The notes below the pieces were generated by a model. It was not told the DNA's origin. It saw only the letters and a program-made list of their open reading frames with translations, and did not search any database. From Stenotrophomonas humi (GTDB taxonomy: Bacteria > Pseudomonadota > Gammaproteobacteria > Xanthomonadales > Xanthomonadaceae), in contig NZ_LDJI01000004.1 in assembly GCF_001431415.1 (NCBI RefSeq), positions 124,001-188,000 of the forward strand: a stretch of 64,000 nucleotides of DNA, written 5' to 3'. Within the stretch, counting starts at the first letter, position 1, and each line of letters opens with the position of its first letter. A program made the position numbers and the translations under genes. This document shows, in pieces, positions 41,342-50,683 of this stretch.

Positions 41342-43612
41342 ATGTTCGCTCGTGTACCGAATCCCATTCCGGCCCGCATGAAGGGCCTGAACCGCGCTGA
41401 GATCTGCGATACCAATTTCATCGATCACGTCAAAGGCCTGGGGCAGGGGCCAGACTCGGGCCCGCAGGATGCGGCGCCGGTACTGCCGGGCAGCGCACTG
41501 GATGCGAAAGGATTCCGCGAACTGTTCGAGTCGCAGTTGATCAGCCGCCATCTGGATCTGATGGCGCGCGTGCTGCGCGTTCAGAACAAGGTCTTCTACA
41601 CGATTGGCTCCTCCGGCCACGAAGGCAATGCGATGGTGGCGCGAGCCACCCGCCACACCGACCCCGCGTTCCTGCACTACCGCTCCGGCGGCTTCATGGC
41701 CGAGCGCTTCCGCAAGCTGCCGGGCATGGACCCGGTGATGGATTCGGCATTGTCCTTCGCTGCCAGCAAGGACGACCCGGCCAGTGGCGGCCGTCACAAG
41801 GTGTGGGGCAGCAAGCCGTTGTGGGTGCTGCCGCAGACCTCGACCATTGCCTCGCACCTGCCCAAGGCGCTGGGCACTGCGATGGCAATCGAAGCGGGCA
41901 AGCGCTTGGGCTCCGCCCTGCCGATACCCGATGACAGTATCGCCATCTGCTCTTTCGGTGATGCCTCGGCCAACCACGCCACCGCGCAGACGGCATTCAA
42001 TGCCGCGGCATGGAGCAGCTTCCAGAAGCTGCCGGCGCCGGTGTTGTTCGTCTGCGAAGACAACGGCATCGGCATCTCGGTGAAGACGCCGGAAGGCTGG
42101 ATCGGTGAGAGCTTCCGCCATCGCCCGGGGCTGGACTACTTTCAGGCCGACGGCCTGGATCTGGCCAATGGTTATGCCGATGTGCAGCGTGCCGTCGACC
42201 ATTGCCGGCGCACGCGTCGGCCCACCTTCCTGCACCTGCGCACCACGCGTTTGATGGGCCATGCCGGCACCGATTTCGAGATCGAATGGCGCGCGCTGGA
42301 AGAGCTGTGTGCGGTGGAAGCGGGCGATCCGCTGTTGCGCTCGGCGCAGATCGCCATCGCGTCGGGTTTGATGGACAAGGAAGAAGTGCTGGCGCTGTAC
42401 GAGCACACGCGCAAGCGCTGTTTCGAGGCAGCCGAAGCAGCCGACCAGCGCCCGCGCCTGAAGAGCCTGCAGGAAGTAGTGACGCCGCTGGCGCCCTACA
42501 CGCCGGACAAGGTGCATGCCGAAGCCAACCGCGCCGACTACAGTGAGCGCCGCCTGCAGGTGTTTGGCAGCGAAGCGGCATTGCCGGAGAGCCAGCCGCC
42601 CAGGCATCTGGCCATCCAGATCAACCAGGCCCTGCACGACCTGTTCTGCAAGTACCCGGAGACGCTGCTGTTCGGCGAGGACGTGGCACAGAAGGGCGGC
42701 GTCTACACGGTGACCAAGGGCCTGCAGAAGGCGTTTGGCCCGCGTCGCGTGTTCAACACCCTGCTGGACGAAACCATGATCCTGGGCATGGCCCAGGGTT
42801 TCGCCAACATGGGCCTGCTGCCGCTGCCGGAAATCCAGTACCTGGCCTATCTGCACAATGCCGTGGACCAGGTGCGTGGCGAGGCGTGCTCGCTGCAGTT
42901 CTTCTCCAATGATCAATACCGCAACCCGATGTTGATCCGCATTGCCGGGCTGGGTTACCAGAAGGGCTTTGGCGGCCACTTCCACAATGACAATTCGATC
43001 ACCGCCATCCGTGACATTCCGGGCTTGGTGGTGGGGTGCCCATCGCGCGGCGATGATGCGGCGGCGATGCTGCGTACCCTGGCGGCGTTGGCCAAGGTGG
43101 ACGGTCGCGTGTGCATCTTCCTCGAGCCCATCGCGCTGTACATGACCAAGGATCTGCATGAAGCCGGCGATGGCCAGTGGCTGTTTCCGTATCCAGCGCC
43201 GGGGCAGAGCATCGCGCTGGGCGAAGGACGCGTTTACGGCGAGGGCAATGACGACCTGGTGATCTTCAGCTATGGCAACGGCGTACCGATGAGCCTGCGT
43301 GCTGCACGCAGCATCGAGCAGGCTCATGGATGGAAGGTGCGGGTGATCGACCTGCGCTGGCTGGTGCCGCTCAACGATGCCTGGATTGCCGAACAGGCCC
43401 GGGGCGCCAAGCGCATCATCGTCGTGGATGAAGGCCGCCACAGTGCCGGTGTGGGCGAGGGCGTGATCACTGCACTGGTCGAAGCCGGGTTGGGCAATGT
43501 GCCGCTGCGGCGGGTGACCGGCGCCGATACCTATACGCCGTTGGCCGGCGCGGCATTGCTGGTGCTGCCGGGTGATGCCGATGTGGTGGCTGCGGCGGCC
43601 GAGCTGGGATGA
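41342..43612 (+). CDS. Fused E1 alpha-beta subunits of a thiamine-dependent 2-oxo acid dehydrogenase
   Basis: This 756-residue protein combines both E1 subunits. The E1-alpha-like half (about 50-370) has the thiamine diphosphate region GDASANHATAQTAFNAA leading to CEDNGIGISVKTPEGW. The E1-beta-like half (about 420-756) has LLFGEDVAQKGGVYTVTKGLQ and YLAYLHNAVDQVRGEA. It resembles BCKDH E1 (2-oxoisovalerate type), which decarboxylates branched-chain 2-oxo acids and transfers the acyl group to E2. No E2 or E3 gene is nearby, so partners are encoded elsewhere. The fusion of alpha and beta in one chain also occurs in some related bacteria. Start ATG at 41342. Confidence 0.88.
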   Translation: MFARVPNPIPARMKGLNRAEICDTNFIDHVKGLGQGPDSGPQDAAPVLPGSALDAKGFRELFESQLISRHLDLMARVLRVQNKVFYTIGSSGHEGNAMVARATRHTDPAFLHYRSGGFMAERFRKLPGMDPVMDSALSFAASKDDPASGGRHKVWGSKPLWVLPQTSTIASHLPKALGTAMAIEAGKRLGSALPIPDDSIAICSFGDASANHATAQTAFNAAAWSSFQKLPAPVLFVCEDNGIGISVKTPEGWIGESFRHRPGLDYFQADGLDLANGYADVQRAVDHCRRTRRPTFLHLRTTRLMGHAGTDFEIEWRALEELCAVEAGDPLLRSAQIAIASGLMDKEEVLALYEHTRKRCFEAAEAADQRPRLKSLQEVVTPLAPYTPDKVHAEANRADYSERRLQVFGSEAALPESQPPRHLAIQINQALHDLFCKYPETLLFGEDVAQKGGVYTVTKGLQKAFGPRRVFNTLLDETMILGMAQGFANMGLLPLPEIQYLAYLHNAVDQVRGEACSLQFFSNDQYRNPMLIRIAGLGYQKGFGGHFHNDNSITAIRDIPGLVVGCPSRGDDAAAMLRTLAALAKVDGRVCIFLEPIALYMTKDLHEAGDGQWLFPYPAPGQSIALGEGRVYGEGNDDLVIFSYGNGVPMSLRAARSIEQAHGWKVRVIDLRWLVPLNDAWIAEQARGAKRIIVVDEGRHSAGVGEGVITALVEAGLGNVPLRRVTGADTYTPLAGAALLVLPGDADVVAAAAELG

Positions 43613-43816
43613 CGGGAGGGTTCGCGTGCTTCGCCTTCGTTCGCGGGGCGGAGTCGGGCGGGCACGCGACGGTCAGGCTTGCGGCGCACTGGGCGCGCTT
43701 GCGACAGCACACGGCAGGCGGCGGAGCGGGGGGGAGCTGCGGAAACGGCGAACCCCTTCACTCCGTCCAAAGCCTTCGCTGGCTAGCCTGTTGGCTCCAT
43801 TCGCAGTGAGGTCGCC

Positions 43817-44374
43817 ATGAGCCACTACAAGATCGCGGTATTCGTCGGCAGTCTGCGCAAGGAGTCGATCAATCGTCAGCTGGCGCATGCACTGGAAAAG
43901 CTGGCCGGTGATCGCGCCAGTTTCGAATACATCAAGATCGACGACATCCCGCTCTACAACCAGGATCACGACAAGCAGTTTCCGGCGCAGGGCACGCGCA
44001 TGAAAGGCCAGGTCCGCGCGGCCGACGCGGTGCTGTTCGTCACCCCGGAGTACAACCGCTCCATTCCCGGTGTGCTCAAGAACGCCATCGACACCGCATC
44101 ACGCCCCTATGGTGACAATGCATTCGCAGGCAAACCGGCGGCGGTGATCGGCAGTTCCATCGGTGCCATCGGCAGCGCGCTGGCCCAGCAGCATCTGCGC
44201 AATGTGCTGGTATTCGTGAACCTGGCGGTCATGGCGCAGCCGGAGGCCTTCGTGCACTACAAGGAGGGTCTGATCGAAGCCGACGGTACGATCAGCAACG
44301 AAGGCACGCGCAAGTTCCTGCAGGATTACATGGACGCCTTTCTGGACTGGATCCAGGTTCACCACAAGGGCTGA
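43817..44374 (+). CDS. NADPH-dependent FMN reductase-like flavoprotein
   Basis: This 185-residue protein of the NADPH-dependent FMN reductase family (ChrR/SsuE-like flavodoxin fold) has the phosphate loop GSLRKESINRQLAHAL near residues 9-24. The second motif, TPEYNRSIPGVLKNAIDTASR, corresponds to the PEYNxSIPGxLKNAIDW pattern of quinone/chromate reductases. It reduces FMN, quinones or chromate in the cytoplasm. ATG at 43817. The region 43613-43816 before it is GC-rich with no recognisable feature. Confidence 0.9.
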   Translation: MSHYKIAVFVGSLRKESINRQLAHALEKLAGDRASFEYIKIDDIPLYNQDHDKQFPAQGTRMKGQVRAADAVLFVTPEYNRSIPGVLKNAIDTASRPYGDNAFAGKPAAVIGSSIGAIGSALAQQHLRNVLVFVNLAVMAQPEAFVHYKEGLIEADGTISNEGTRKFLQDYMDAFLDWIQVHHKG

Positions 44375-44423
44375 ACCCCGGCGTGTCCGCGGTGCGGCGG
44401 GGTCGCCCCCCGGGGCCTGCATT

Positions 44424-44432
44424 TGCGATAAT
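44424..44432 (+). promoter_or_regulatory. Extended -10 candidate upstream of dnaB
   Basis: TGCGATAAT (44424-44432) fits an extended -10 element (TGn plus GATAAT). It would give a dnaB leader of about 175 bases containing the DnaA-box palindrome. No convincing -35 box is needed for extended -10 promoters, but the call is tentative. Confidence 0.3.
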
Positions 44433-44522
44433 CAGCGCCCCGGTGCCGCAATGGTGCCGGGCGCGTCTTTCTGTATGACCACCCAATCCGCGCCTCCCGG
44501 GCATCCGTCCGGGGCTTGAGTT

Positions 44523-44540
44523 GTGGACAGGTTATCCACA
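44523..44540. promoter_or_regulatory. DnaA-box palindrome upstream of dnaB
   Basis: TTATCCACA at 44532-44540 is a perfect DnaA box. TGTGGACAG at 44523-44531 is an inverted box with two mismatches to TGTGGATAA, so the two form the palindrome TGTGGA-N6-TCCACA. It lies 74 bases upstream of the dnaB start codon, suggesting control of dnaB by DnaA. Confidence 0.6.
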
Positions 44541-44614
44541 GAGTTGTCCGTACCCCGGTGGCCGACGCCCACCTACCATGGCCGCACGGCCTTACTGTAG
44601 GAAAAACGCTTTTC

Positions 44615-46030
44615 ATGCCCGCTCGTACTGGTTTCCGATCCGACCGCAATGACCGCTCCGAGCGCAGTGAACAGCGCATCGACGCCCTGCGCGTCCCCCC
44701 GCATTCGGTGGAAGCCGAACAGGCGGTGCTGGGTGGCTTGATGCTGGCGCCGGAGGCGTATGACCGGGTCAACGAGGCGCTGACCGAGAAAGATTTCTAC
44801 CGTCGTGATCACCAGCTCATCTACCGTGCCATCCGCGAACTGTCCGAGCGCGACCGTCCGTTCGATGCGGTGACACTCGGCGAGTGGTTCGAGTCGCAGG
44901 GCAAGATGGACCAGGTGGGCGATGGTGCCTATCTGATCGAACTGGCCAGCACCACGCCATCGGCCGCCAACATCGGCGCCTATGCGGAGATCGTGCGCGA
45001 CAAGGCGGTGCTGCGGCAGCTGATCCAGGTGGGCACGGACATCGTCAACGACGGCTTCCAGCCCGAAGGTCGCGACAGCTCCGAGCTGCTGCAGACCGCG
45101 GAAAAGTCGGTCTTCGCCATCGCCGAACAGGGCGCACGCGGGCGTACCGACTTCGTGGCCATGCCCGGCGCGTTGAAGGACGCCTTCGAGGAGCTGCGCA
45201 ACCGCTTCGAGAACGGCGGCAACATCACCGGCCTGCCAACCGGCTACACCGATTTCGATGCGATGACCGCCGGTCTGCAGCCAACCGACCTGATCATCCT
45301 TGCCGCGCGTCCTGCGATGGGTAAAACCACGTTGGCGCTGAACATCGCCGAGTACGCCGCGATCAAGTCCAAGAAGGGCGTGGCGGTGTTCTCGATGGAA
45401 ATGTCTGCTTCGCAGCTGGCCATGCGTCTGATCTCCTCCAACGGCCGCATCAATGCGCAGCGCCTGCGTACCGGCCAGCTGGAAGACGAGGACTGGAGCC
45501 GTGTCACCGGCGCCATCCGCATGCTGAAGGAAACCAAGATCTTCATCGACGATACGCCCGGCGTGTCGCCGGAGATCCTGCGTTCCAAGTGCCGGCGTCT
45601 CAAACGCGAACACGACCTGGGCCTGATCGTCATCGACTACCTGCAGCTGATGAGCGTGCCGGGCAACAGCGAGAACCGCGCTACCGAGATCTCGGAAATC
45701 TCGCGTGGCCTGAAGGGCCTGGCCAAGGAACTGAACGTGCCGGTGATCGCGCTGTCACAGCTCAACCGCTCGTTGGAAACGCGTACCGACAAGCGTCCGG
45801 TGATGGCTGACCTTCGCGAATCCGGCGCTATCGAGCAGGATGCGGACATGATCGTCTTCATCTACCGCGACGATTACTACAACAAGGAAACGTCGCCGGA
45901 CAAGGGCCTGGCCGAGATCATCATCGGCAAGCACCGTGGTGGCCCGACCGGCTCGTGCAAGCTGAAATTCTTCGGTGAGTACACCCGATTCGACAACCTC
46001 AGCCATGATTCGGTGGGTTCGTTCGAGTAA
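44615..46030 (+). CDS. dnaB: Replicative DNA helicase DnaB
   Basis: This 471-residue hexameric helicase unwinds DNA at the replication fork. The N-terminal domain (about 30-135) contains VEAEQAVLGGLML. A linker helix follows, and the RecA-like domain (about 195-465) has Walker A ARPAMGKTT, Walker B LGLIVIDYLQLM and the arginine-finger region. E. coli DnaB is 471 residues. The start at 44615 (MPARTGF) is chosen over an upstream ATG that would lengthen it beyond the family. The N-terminal 20 residues are basic, acidic-alternating and variable in the family. phr follows 15 bases after the stop, so co-transcription is likely. No intein is present. Confidence 0.97.
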   Translation: MPARTGFRSDRNDRSERSEQRIDALRVPPHSVEAEQAVLGGLMLAPEAYDRVNEALTEKDFYRRDHQLIYRAIRELSERDRPFDAVTLGEWFESQGKMDQVGDGAYLIELASTTPSAANIGAYAEIVRDKAVLRQLIQVGTDIVNDGFQPEGRDSSELLQTAEKSVFAIAEQGARGRTDFVAMPGALKDAFEELRNRFENGGNITGLPTGYTDFDAMTAGLQPTDLIILAARPAMGKTTLALNIAEYAAIKSKKGVAVFSMEMSASQLAMRLISSNGRINAQRLRTGQLEDEDWSRVTGAIRMLKETKIFIDDTPGVSPEILRSKCRRLKREHDLGLIVIDYLQLMSVPGNSENRATEISEISRGLKGLAKELNVPVIALSQLNRSLETRTDKRPVMADLRESGAIEQDADMIVFIYRDDYYNKETSPDKGLAEIIIGKHRGGPTGSCKLKFFGEYTRFDNLSHDSVGSFE

Positions 46031-46045
46031 GCGGGGGACAAGCGC

Positions 46046-47455
46046 ATGTCAGTAGCCATAGTCTGGTTCAGGCGTGACCTGCGCCTGCGCGACAACCCCG
46101 CGCTGCAGGCGGCGATCGAGGCCGGCCACACGGTGCTGCCGGTCTACATCCACGCGCCGGAAGAAGAGGGTGCGTGGGCGCCGGGTGCTGCGTCCAATGC
46201 GTGGCTGCACCGTTCATTGCAGCAGCTTGATGCCGACCTGCGCCGCACCGGTTCATCGCTGGTGCTGCGCCGTGGCGACAGCATGGCGCAGCTGCAGGCG
46301 TTGATCGCACAGAGCGGTGCGGAAGCGGTTTACTGGAACCGCAAATACGAGCCTGCCACACAGCCGCGCGATGCGGCGATCAAGCGTGGCCTGCGCGAAC
46401 AGGGTCTGCATGTGGAAAGCCATAACGGCTATCTGCTGTTCGAGCCGTGGGAACTGGCGACGCTGCAGGGCGGGCCGTACAAGGTGTTCACCCCGTTCTG
46501 GCGCAACGCGTTGAGCCACTGGCGCCTGCCGGCATTGTCGGCGGCGCCGTCCGTGCTGGTGTCGCCAAAGGTCGACAGCCTCGCGCTGAACGACTTGGGC
46601 CTGCAGCCGCAGCTTGGCTGGGATGCAGGTTTCTGGGCGCATTGGCAGCCCGGCGAGAGCGGTGCACAGGAAGCGCTGGAGGTGTTCATCGACGGCGCGC
46701 TCAACGGGTATCGGGAGCAGCGTGATCTGCCGGATCGTGTCGGCACCTCGCGGCTGTCGCCGCATCTGCACTTCGGCGAGATCGCGCCCTGGCATATCGC
46801 GCATGCGCTGGAATCACAGCGCAGCGCCGGTCGCGATGCTGATATCGACGGCTTCCTGCGGCAGCTGGGCTGGCGTGAATTCTCGTGGCACCTGCTGCAT
46901 CACTTCCCGCAGACCTCCGATGCCAATCTCAACCCGGGTTTCGATGGTTTTGCGTGGGCGCCGGTGCAACCCGGGTTGCTGGAAGCCTGGCAGCACGGCC
47001 GCACCGGTATTCCGATCATCGATGCCGGCATGCGTGAGTTGTGGGCCACCGGAACCATGCATAACCGGGTACGGATGCTGGTGGGCAGCTTTCTGTGCAA
47101 GCACCTGCGCATGCATTGGAGGGAGGGCGCGCGTTGGTTCTGGGACACGCTGGTCGATGCCGACCTGGCCAACAACAGCATGGGCTGGCAATGGGTGGCC
47201 GGGACCGGCGCCGATGCGGCGCCGTATTTCCGCGTGTTCAACCCGGTGACGCAGGCGCAGAAGTTTGATCCGCAGGCGCGCTACATCACCCGATGGGTGC
47301 CGGAATTGGCTGCTTTGCCGCTGAAATCCCGGTTTGCCCCTTGGCTGTCACCAACCCTGCTGGCGCAGGCGGCACCGTTGTATCCAACGCAGCCGCTGGT
47401 GGATCTTGCCGAAGGCCGGGCGGCCGCATTGGACGCTTACCACCGTCGCCGATGA
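46046..47455 (+). CDS. phrB: Deoxyribodipyrimidine photolyase (class I CPD photolyase)
   Basis: This 469-residue flavoprotein repairs UV-induced cyclobutane pyrimidine dimers using blue light. It has an N-terminal antenna-binding alpha/beta domain (about 1-130) and a C-terminal FAD domain. FAD domain motifs are WREFSWHLLHHFP, GIPIIDAGMRELWATGTMHNR and the C-terminal WQWVAGTGADAAPYFRVFNP. Length equals E. coli PhrB (472). Starting at 46046, 15 bases after dnaB, it appears to be in the same transcript. The adjacency with dnaB is unusual functionally but may be simple gene order. Confidence 0.95.
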   Translation: MSVAIVWFRRDLRLRDNPALQAAIEAGHTVLPVYIHAPEEEGAWAPGAASNAWLHRSLQQLDADLRRTGSSLVLRRGDSMAQLQALIAQSGAEAVYWNRKYEPATQPRDAAIKRGLREQGLHVESHNGYLLFEPWELATLQGGPYKVFTPFWRNALSHWRLPALSAAPSVLVSPKVDSLALNDLGLQPQLGWDAGFWAHWQPGESGAQEALEVFIDGALNGYREQRDLPDRVGTSRLSPHLHFGEIAPWHIAHALESQRSAGRDADIDGFLRQLGWREFSWHLLHHFPQTSDANLNPGFDGFAWAPVQPGLLEAWQHGRTGIPIIDAGMRELWATGTMHNRVRMLVGSFLCKHLRMHWREGARWFWDTLVDADLANNSMGWQWVAGTGADAAPYFRVFNPVTQAQKFDPQARYITRWVPELAALPLKSRFAPWLSPTLLAQAAPLYPTQPLVDLAEGRAAALDAYHRRR

Positions 47456-47587
47456 GAGTTTGAACGGTTCAGACAGAAAGATGAATGGAGCCTTGTGCTG
47501 CCCGGTTTCCATCATGCCGACATCGCATTGCTGTGTTTATCCTTGCCCGGCACCCACAAGGCCGACCGGCCCCCGAAGGAGTTTCAT

Positions 47588-48286
47588 ATGACCACCCGCA
47601 ACGTGATTCGCAATATTTCCATCGGCCTGGTGGCCGCTGCCATTCTTTCGGGCTGCGCTACCGGTGGTTCGTATGTGCAGCAGGACCAGTACGGCAATAC
47701 CCCGCAGCAGCAGAACAAGACCGGCAAGGGCGCGCTGATCGGCACCGCCATTGGTGTGGCTGCGGGCCTGCTCAGCGGTGGCGATGCCACCGAACGTCGC
47801 CAGCGTGCGATGGTCGGCGCCGGTATCGGCGCGCTGGGCGGCGCAGCGGTCGGCAACTACCAGGACCGCCAGGAGCGTGCCCTGCGTGAGCGCACCGCCA
47901 ACACCGGCATCGACGTGCAGCGCGACGGCGACAACATCACCTTGAACCTGCCTGATGGCATTACCTTCGATTTCAACAAGACCACGCTCAAGCCGCAGTT
48001 CTACAGCGCGCTCAACGGCGTTGCCAGCACCCTGAACGAATACAACCAGACCATGATTGAAGTGGTCGGCCACACCGACAGCATCGGTACCGACGCGGTC
48101 AACAACCGCATCTCCAAGGAACGTGCCGATGCCGTGGCTGCCTACCTGGCCGCGCAGGGCGTGCAGCGCGCGCGTATCGAAACGCTGGGTGCGGGCAAGT
48201 CCTATCCGATCGCCGACAACAGCACCGATGCCGGCCGTGCGCAGAACCGCCGCGTCGAAATCCGTGTGATCCCGTTGCGTTCGTGA
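47588..48286 (+). CDS. OmpA-family lipoprotein with glycine zipper (YiaD-like)
   Basis: This 232-residue lipoprotein has lipobox LSGC (Cys23), a glycine-zipper region (about 47-100: GALIGTAIGVAAGLLSGG and AMVGAGIGALGGAAVGNYQ) and a C-terminal OmpA domain (about 115-230). The OmpA domain includes VVGHTDSIGTDAVNN and NRRVEIRV, binding peptidoglycan diaminopimelate. It is anchored in the outer membrane and contacts peptidoglycan. The E. coli YiaD protein has this layout. The start at 47588 gives a short positive n-region. Terminator at 48312. Confidence 0.92.
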   Translation: MTTRNVIRNISIGLVAAAILSGCATGGSYVQQDQYGNTPQQQNKTGKGALIGTAIGVAAGLLSGGDATERRQRAMVGAGIGALGGAAVGNYQDRQERALRERTANTGIDVQRDGDNITLNLPDGITFDFNKTTLKPQFYSALNGVASTLNEYNQTMIEVVGHTDSIGTDAVNNRISKERADAVAAYLAAQGVQRARIETLGAGKSYPIADNSTDAGRAQNRRVEIRVIPLRS

Positions 48287-48311
48287 TCGACGCCGCCGCA
48301 TGTGTCAGCAG

Positions 48312-48342
48312 AAAGGGCCGCGAAAGCGGCCCTTTCTTTATG
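48312..48342 (+). terminator. Intrinsic terminator of the OmpA-like gene
   Basis: AAAGGGCCGC / GCGGCCCTTT with a GAAA loop is followed by CTTTA. It lies 25 bases after the stop and also faces the convergent GGDEF gene. Confidence 0.85.
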
Positions 48343-48365
48343 GGCTGCGTGAGATCCGGAAAGTG

Positions 48366-49409
48366 CTACGGCGCCACCGCGATGCTGTTGCGGCCCTGAT
48401 GTTTGGCTTGATACAGCGCCGCATCCGCACGCGCGAACCAGTCCTGCCAGCGCTGCTCGCCGGCATACATTGCCGCACCCAGCGACACCGTGATGCGCCC
48501 GTCGGGGCCACGCAGTGCCTGATACACCGCTTTGCGGATGCGTTCGGCAAAACACTCCAGCGCCTCGCGTGAGCCGGTTTCGGCAAGGATCACGAATTCC
48601 TCGCCGCCGAAGCGGAACACCTTGTCGTTCTCGCGCAGCTCGAACCGCAGGATCGCGGCAAGGTCGGACAGCGCGACATCACCGGCGGCATGCCCATGCC
48701 GGTCGTTGATCGCCTTGAAGTAGTCGATGTCCAGCACCAGCAGCGCCTGCCGGGTGCGGCTTTCGCGGCTGCCGGACAGTTGCCGGAGCAGTGCCTTCTC
48801 GAGGGCACGGCGGTTGGGTAGGCCGGTGAGCGCGTCCTGCCAGGCCAGCTCTTCCAACTGCATGCGGTCGCCCTGCATGCGTCGGGAGAAGTGATAGCCG
48901 AAGCCGAAGGTCAGAGTGATGGCAACCAATGCCTGCAGATGCGCCTGCGCCCCGAGCAGCAAGCCCGGCATTGCCAGCAGCGCGGCGATCAACAGCAGGT
49001 TGATCGGCGTGGCGATCTGGTTGTGCACGATGAAAGCATTGGACATCAGTGCCAGGCACACCCAGGGCAGGGCGCTCTGACCCAGCACCCAGGCCGCCAG
49101 CACGCTGCCGCAGGCATTGGCCAGGCAAAGCAGTACGCCGGCCATCAGCAGTCGTTGCCGGTTGCGGTGTGCGAACACCGCTGCCACACCTGCCAATAGC
49201 GCCAGGGCGAAGCTGCCTGCGGCGAGCCCGTGGCGGCTCTCCAGCAGCAACCAGCCGGCAAAGAACAGCAAAGCCAAGGTGGTGATCGGGGCGATGGTGC
49301 GCAGTGGCACGCTGCGCAGTGCGTGCGACAAGGGAGAGACGGGACGCTGGCCGCCGACAGGTTCCATTTCGGCGGAAGATAGCAGGGCGCATGTGGTGGA
49401 GTTGTTCAC
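48366..49409 (-). CDS. Membrane diguanylate cyclase (GGDEF)
   Basis: This 347-residue protein has six predicted membrane helices (about 35-175), then a catalytic GGDEF domain (about 185-345). The active site is GGEEF in FRFGGEEFVIL, which is functional. The inhibitory I-site RxxD is present immediately upstream as REND (in RENDKVFRF), so product inhibition by c-di-GMP is expected. DIDYFKAINDRHGH is the metal-binding strand. The membrane part is the sensor; the ligand is unknown. A long, N-terminal ATG at 49409 is used. It may influence biofilm/motility. Confidence 0.92.
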   Translation of the reverse strand: MNNSTTCALLSSAEMEPVGGQRPVSPLSHALRSVPLRTIAPITTLALLFFAGWLLLESRHGLAAGSFALALLAGVAAVFAHRNRQRLLMAGVLLCLANACGSVLAAWVLGQSALPWVCLALMSNAFIVHNQIATPINLLLIAALLAMPGLLLGAQAHLQALVAITLTFGFGYHFSRRMQGDRMQLEELAWQDALTGLPNRRALEKALLRQLSGSRESRTRQALLVLDIDYFKAINDRHGHAAGDVALSDLAAILRFELRENDKVFRFGGEEFVILAETGSREALECFAERIRKAVYQALRGPDGRITVSLGAAMYAGEQRWQDWFARADAALYQAKHQGRNSIAVAP

Positions 49410-49480
49410 CCGAAAGCGGGTGCGCCGGTGCCGGCGGAAGGCATTCAGGGAGGCATTCCGGCGTGTCTGTATGCCGCTGG

Positions 49481-50683
49481 CTAGGCATCACCGCGCAGGG
49501 CTGTCGGTGCTTCCGTGACGTCCCCGGCGGCGGGCGCGCGCTTGAGCCCGAACCACGGCCGGAGCAGGGAGCTGCGGCGGATCAGTTCATACGCCCCCAG
49601 GCACAGCGCGAAGGTACTTATGACCAGCAACAGCGCCTCGGCAGCCGGTGCGATGCGGGCTGGCTTGAGCGAATGGGCAAGTACCACGATCACGGTCTGG
49701 TGGAGGATGTAGAGTGGGAATACCGCCACGGTGAGGTAGCGCAGAGCGGCGCAGTCGGCGTGACGCCAGCGGTAGGCAAAGCCGAGCAGGGCAGCGATGG
49801 CGCACCACTGGTCCAGCGCCCAGACGATCCGCAGGCTGTAGCGCAATGCATCAGGCAGCGGTTGTGCGTCGGTGTAACCGGCGAAACACCACAAGTGGAC
49901 GATCAGCGCATAGCTGCCGGCGGCCAAGCCCAGCGCAATCCAGCGCAAGCGCTGCAGGGATTCCCAGAAACGGCTGTCGAAGGCGGCCAGAAAGCCGATG
50001 AAGAACACCGTGGCGTACTCGGCATGGCTGTACCAGTCATCGATCAGCGCGTGGGTCTGCTCGAAGCGCTCGACCAGCAGCATGCGGGCCAGTGCCAATA
50101 TCGCCACCGGCACCAACAGCGCACGCCAGCCGCCCAGGCCGAGGCTGGCCCAGTGGCGCAGGCGTTCAAACGCCGCGGTCGGTAGCAGCCGCCACAGCGC
50201 CCACGCCAGCAAGGTGTAACTCCACAGATACGGAAGGAACCACAGGTGGTTCCAGGTGGGCAGCAGCAGGCAATCACCGTCTTCGCCGCAGAAGCCACGG
50301 TAGGCGCTGAGGTACTTCGCGTAGAACGCCAGATACGACTCGCCATAGCCGCCGGGCAGTTGCTCGACCACCTGCAGATACGCCTGTGGCGGCACGATGA
50401 TCAACATGCCGAACAGCAACGGCAGCAACAGCTGGCGCGAGCGTTGGCGCAGGAAGCCATTGGGAAGTTTGCGGAGCAGGTAGGCGGTCGCCACCCCGGA
50501 TATCAGGAACAGCAGCGACATCCGCCAGGGGCTGGTGAGCAGCATGAACGGCTCCGGGCCTTCACCGGCATACGGGCTTTTGACATGCCAACCCCAGCTC
50601 ACGTAGTACATGCCCACGTGGTAGATCACCAGCAGTCCGAACGCGATCACGCGCAGCCAGTCCAGGTCATGACGTCGTTGCAT
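49481..50683 (-). CDS. Acyltransferase family 3 membrane protein
   Basis: This 400-residue multi-pass protein of the acyltransferase-3/OpgC group starts RRHDLDWLRVIAFGLLVIYHVGMYY, containing the conserved His of helix 1, and ends with about ten helices in all. FLISGVATAYLLRK and FPLYILHQTVIVVLA are typical of the family. It would transfer acyl groups to glucans or other glycans in the periplasm. It is divergent from the LytTR regulator gene at 50844, sharing a 160-base gap. ATG at 50683. Confidence 0.88.
   Translation of the reverse strand: MQRRHDLDWLRVIAFGLLVIYHVGMYYVSWGWHVKSPYAGEGPEPFMLLTSPWRMSLLFLISGVATAYLLRKLPNGFLRQRSRQLLLPLLFGMLIIVPPQAYLQVVEQLPGGYGESYLAFYAKYLSAYRGFCGEDGDCLLLPTWNHLWFLPYLWSYTLLAWALWRLLPTAAFERLRHWASLGLGGWRALLVPVAILALARMLLVERFEQTHALIDDWYSHAEYATVFFIGFLAAFDSRFWESLQRLRWIALGLAAGSYALIVHLWCFAGYTDAQPLPDALRYSLRIVWALDQWCAIAALLGFAYRWRHADCAALRYLTVAVFPLYILHQTVIVVLAHSLKPARIAPAAEALLLVISTFALCLGAYELIRRSSLLRPWFGLKRAPAAGDVTEAPTALRGDA

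Noticed and set aside
41279-43441. A 720-residue minus-strand frame opposite the fused E1 gene
   Set aside because: Antisense shadow of a strongly conserved enzyme; composition is atypical and there is no ribosome-binding site.
43613-43816. A possible small gene between the fused E1 and the FMN reductase
   Set aside because: Several open frames exist only because of high GC; none has a ribosome-binding site or plausible composition.
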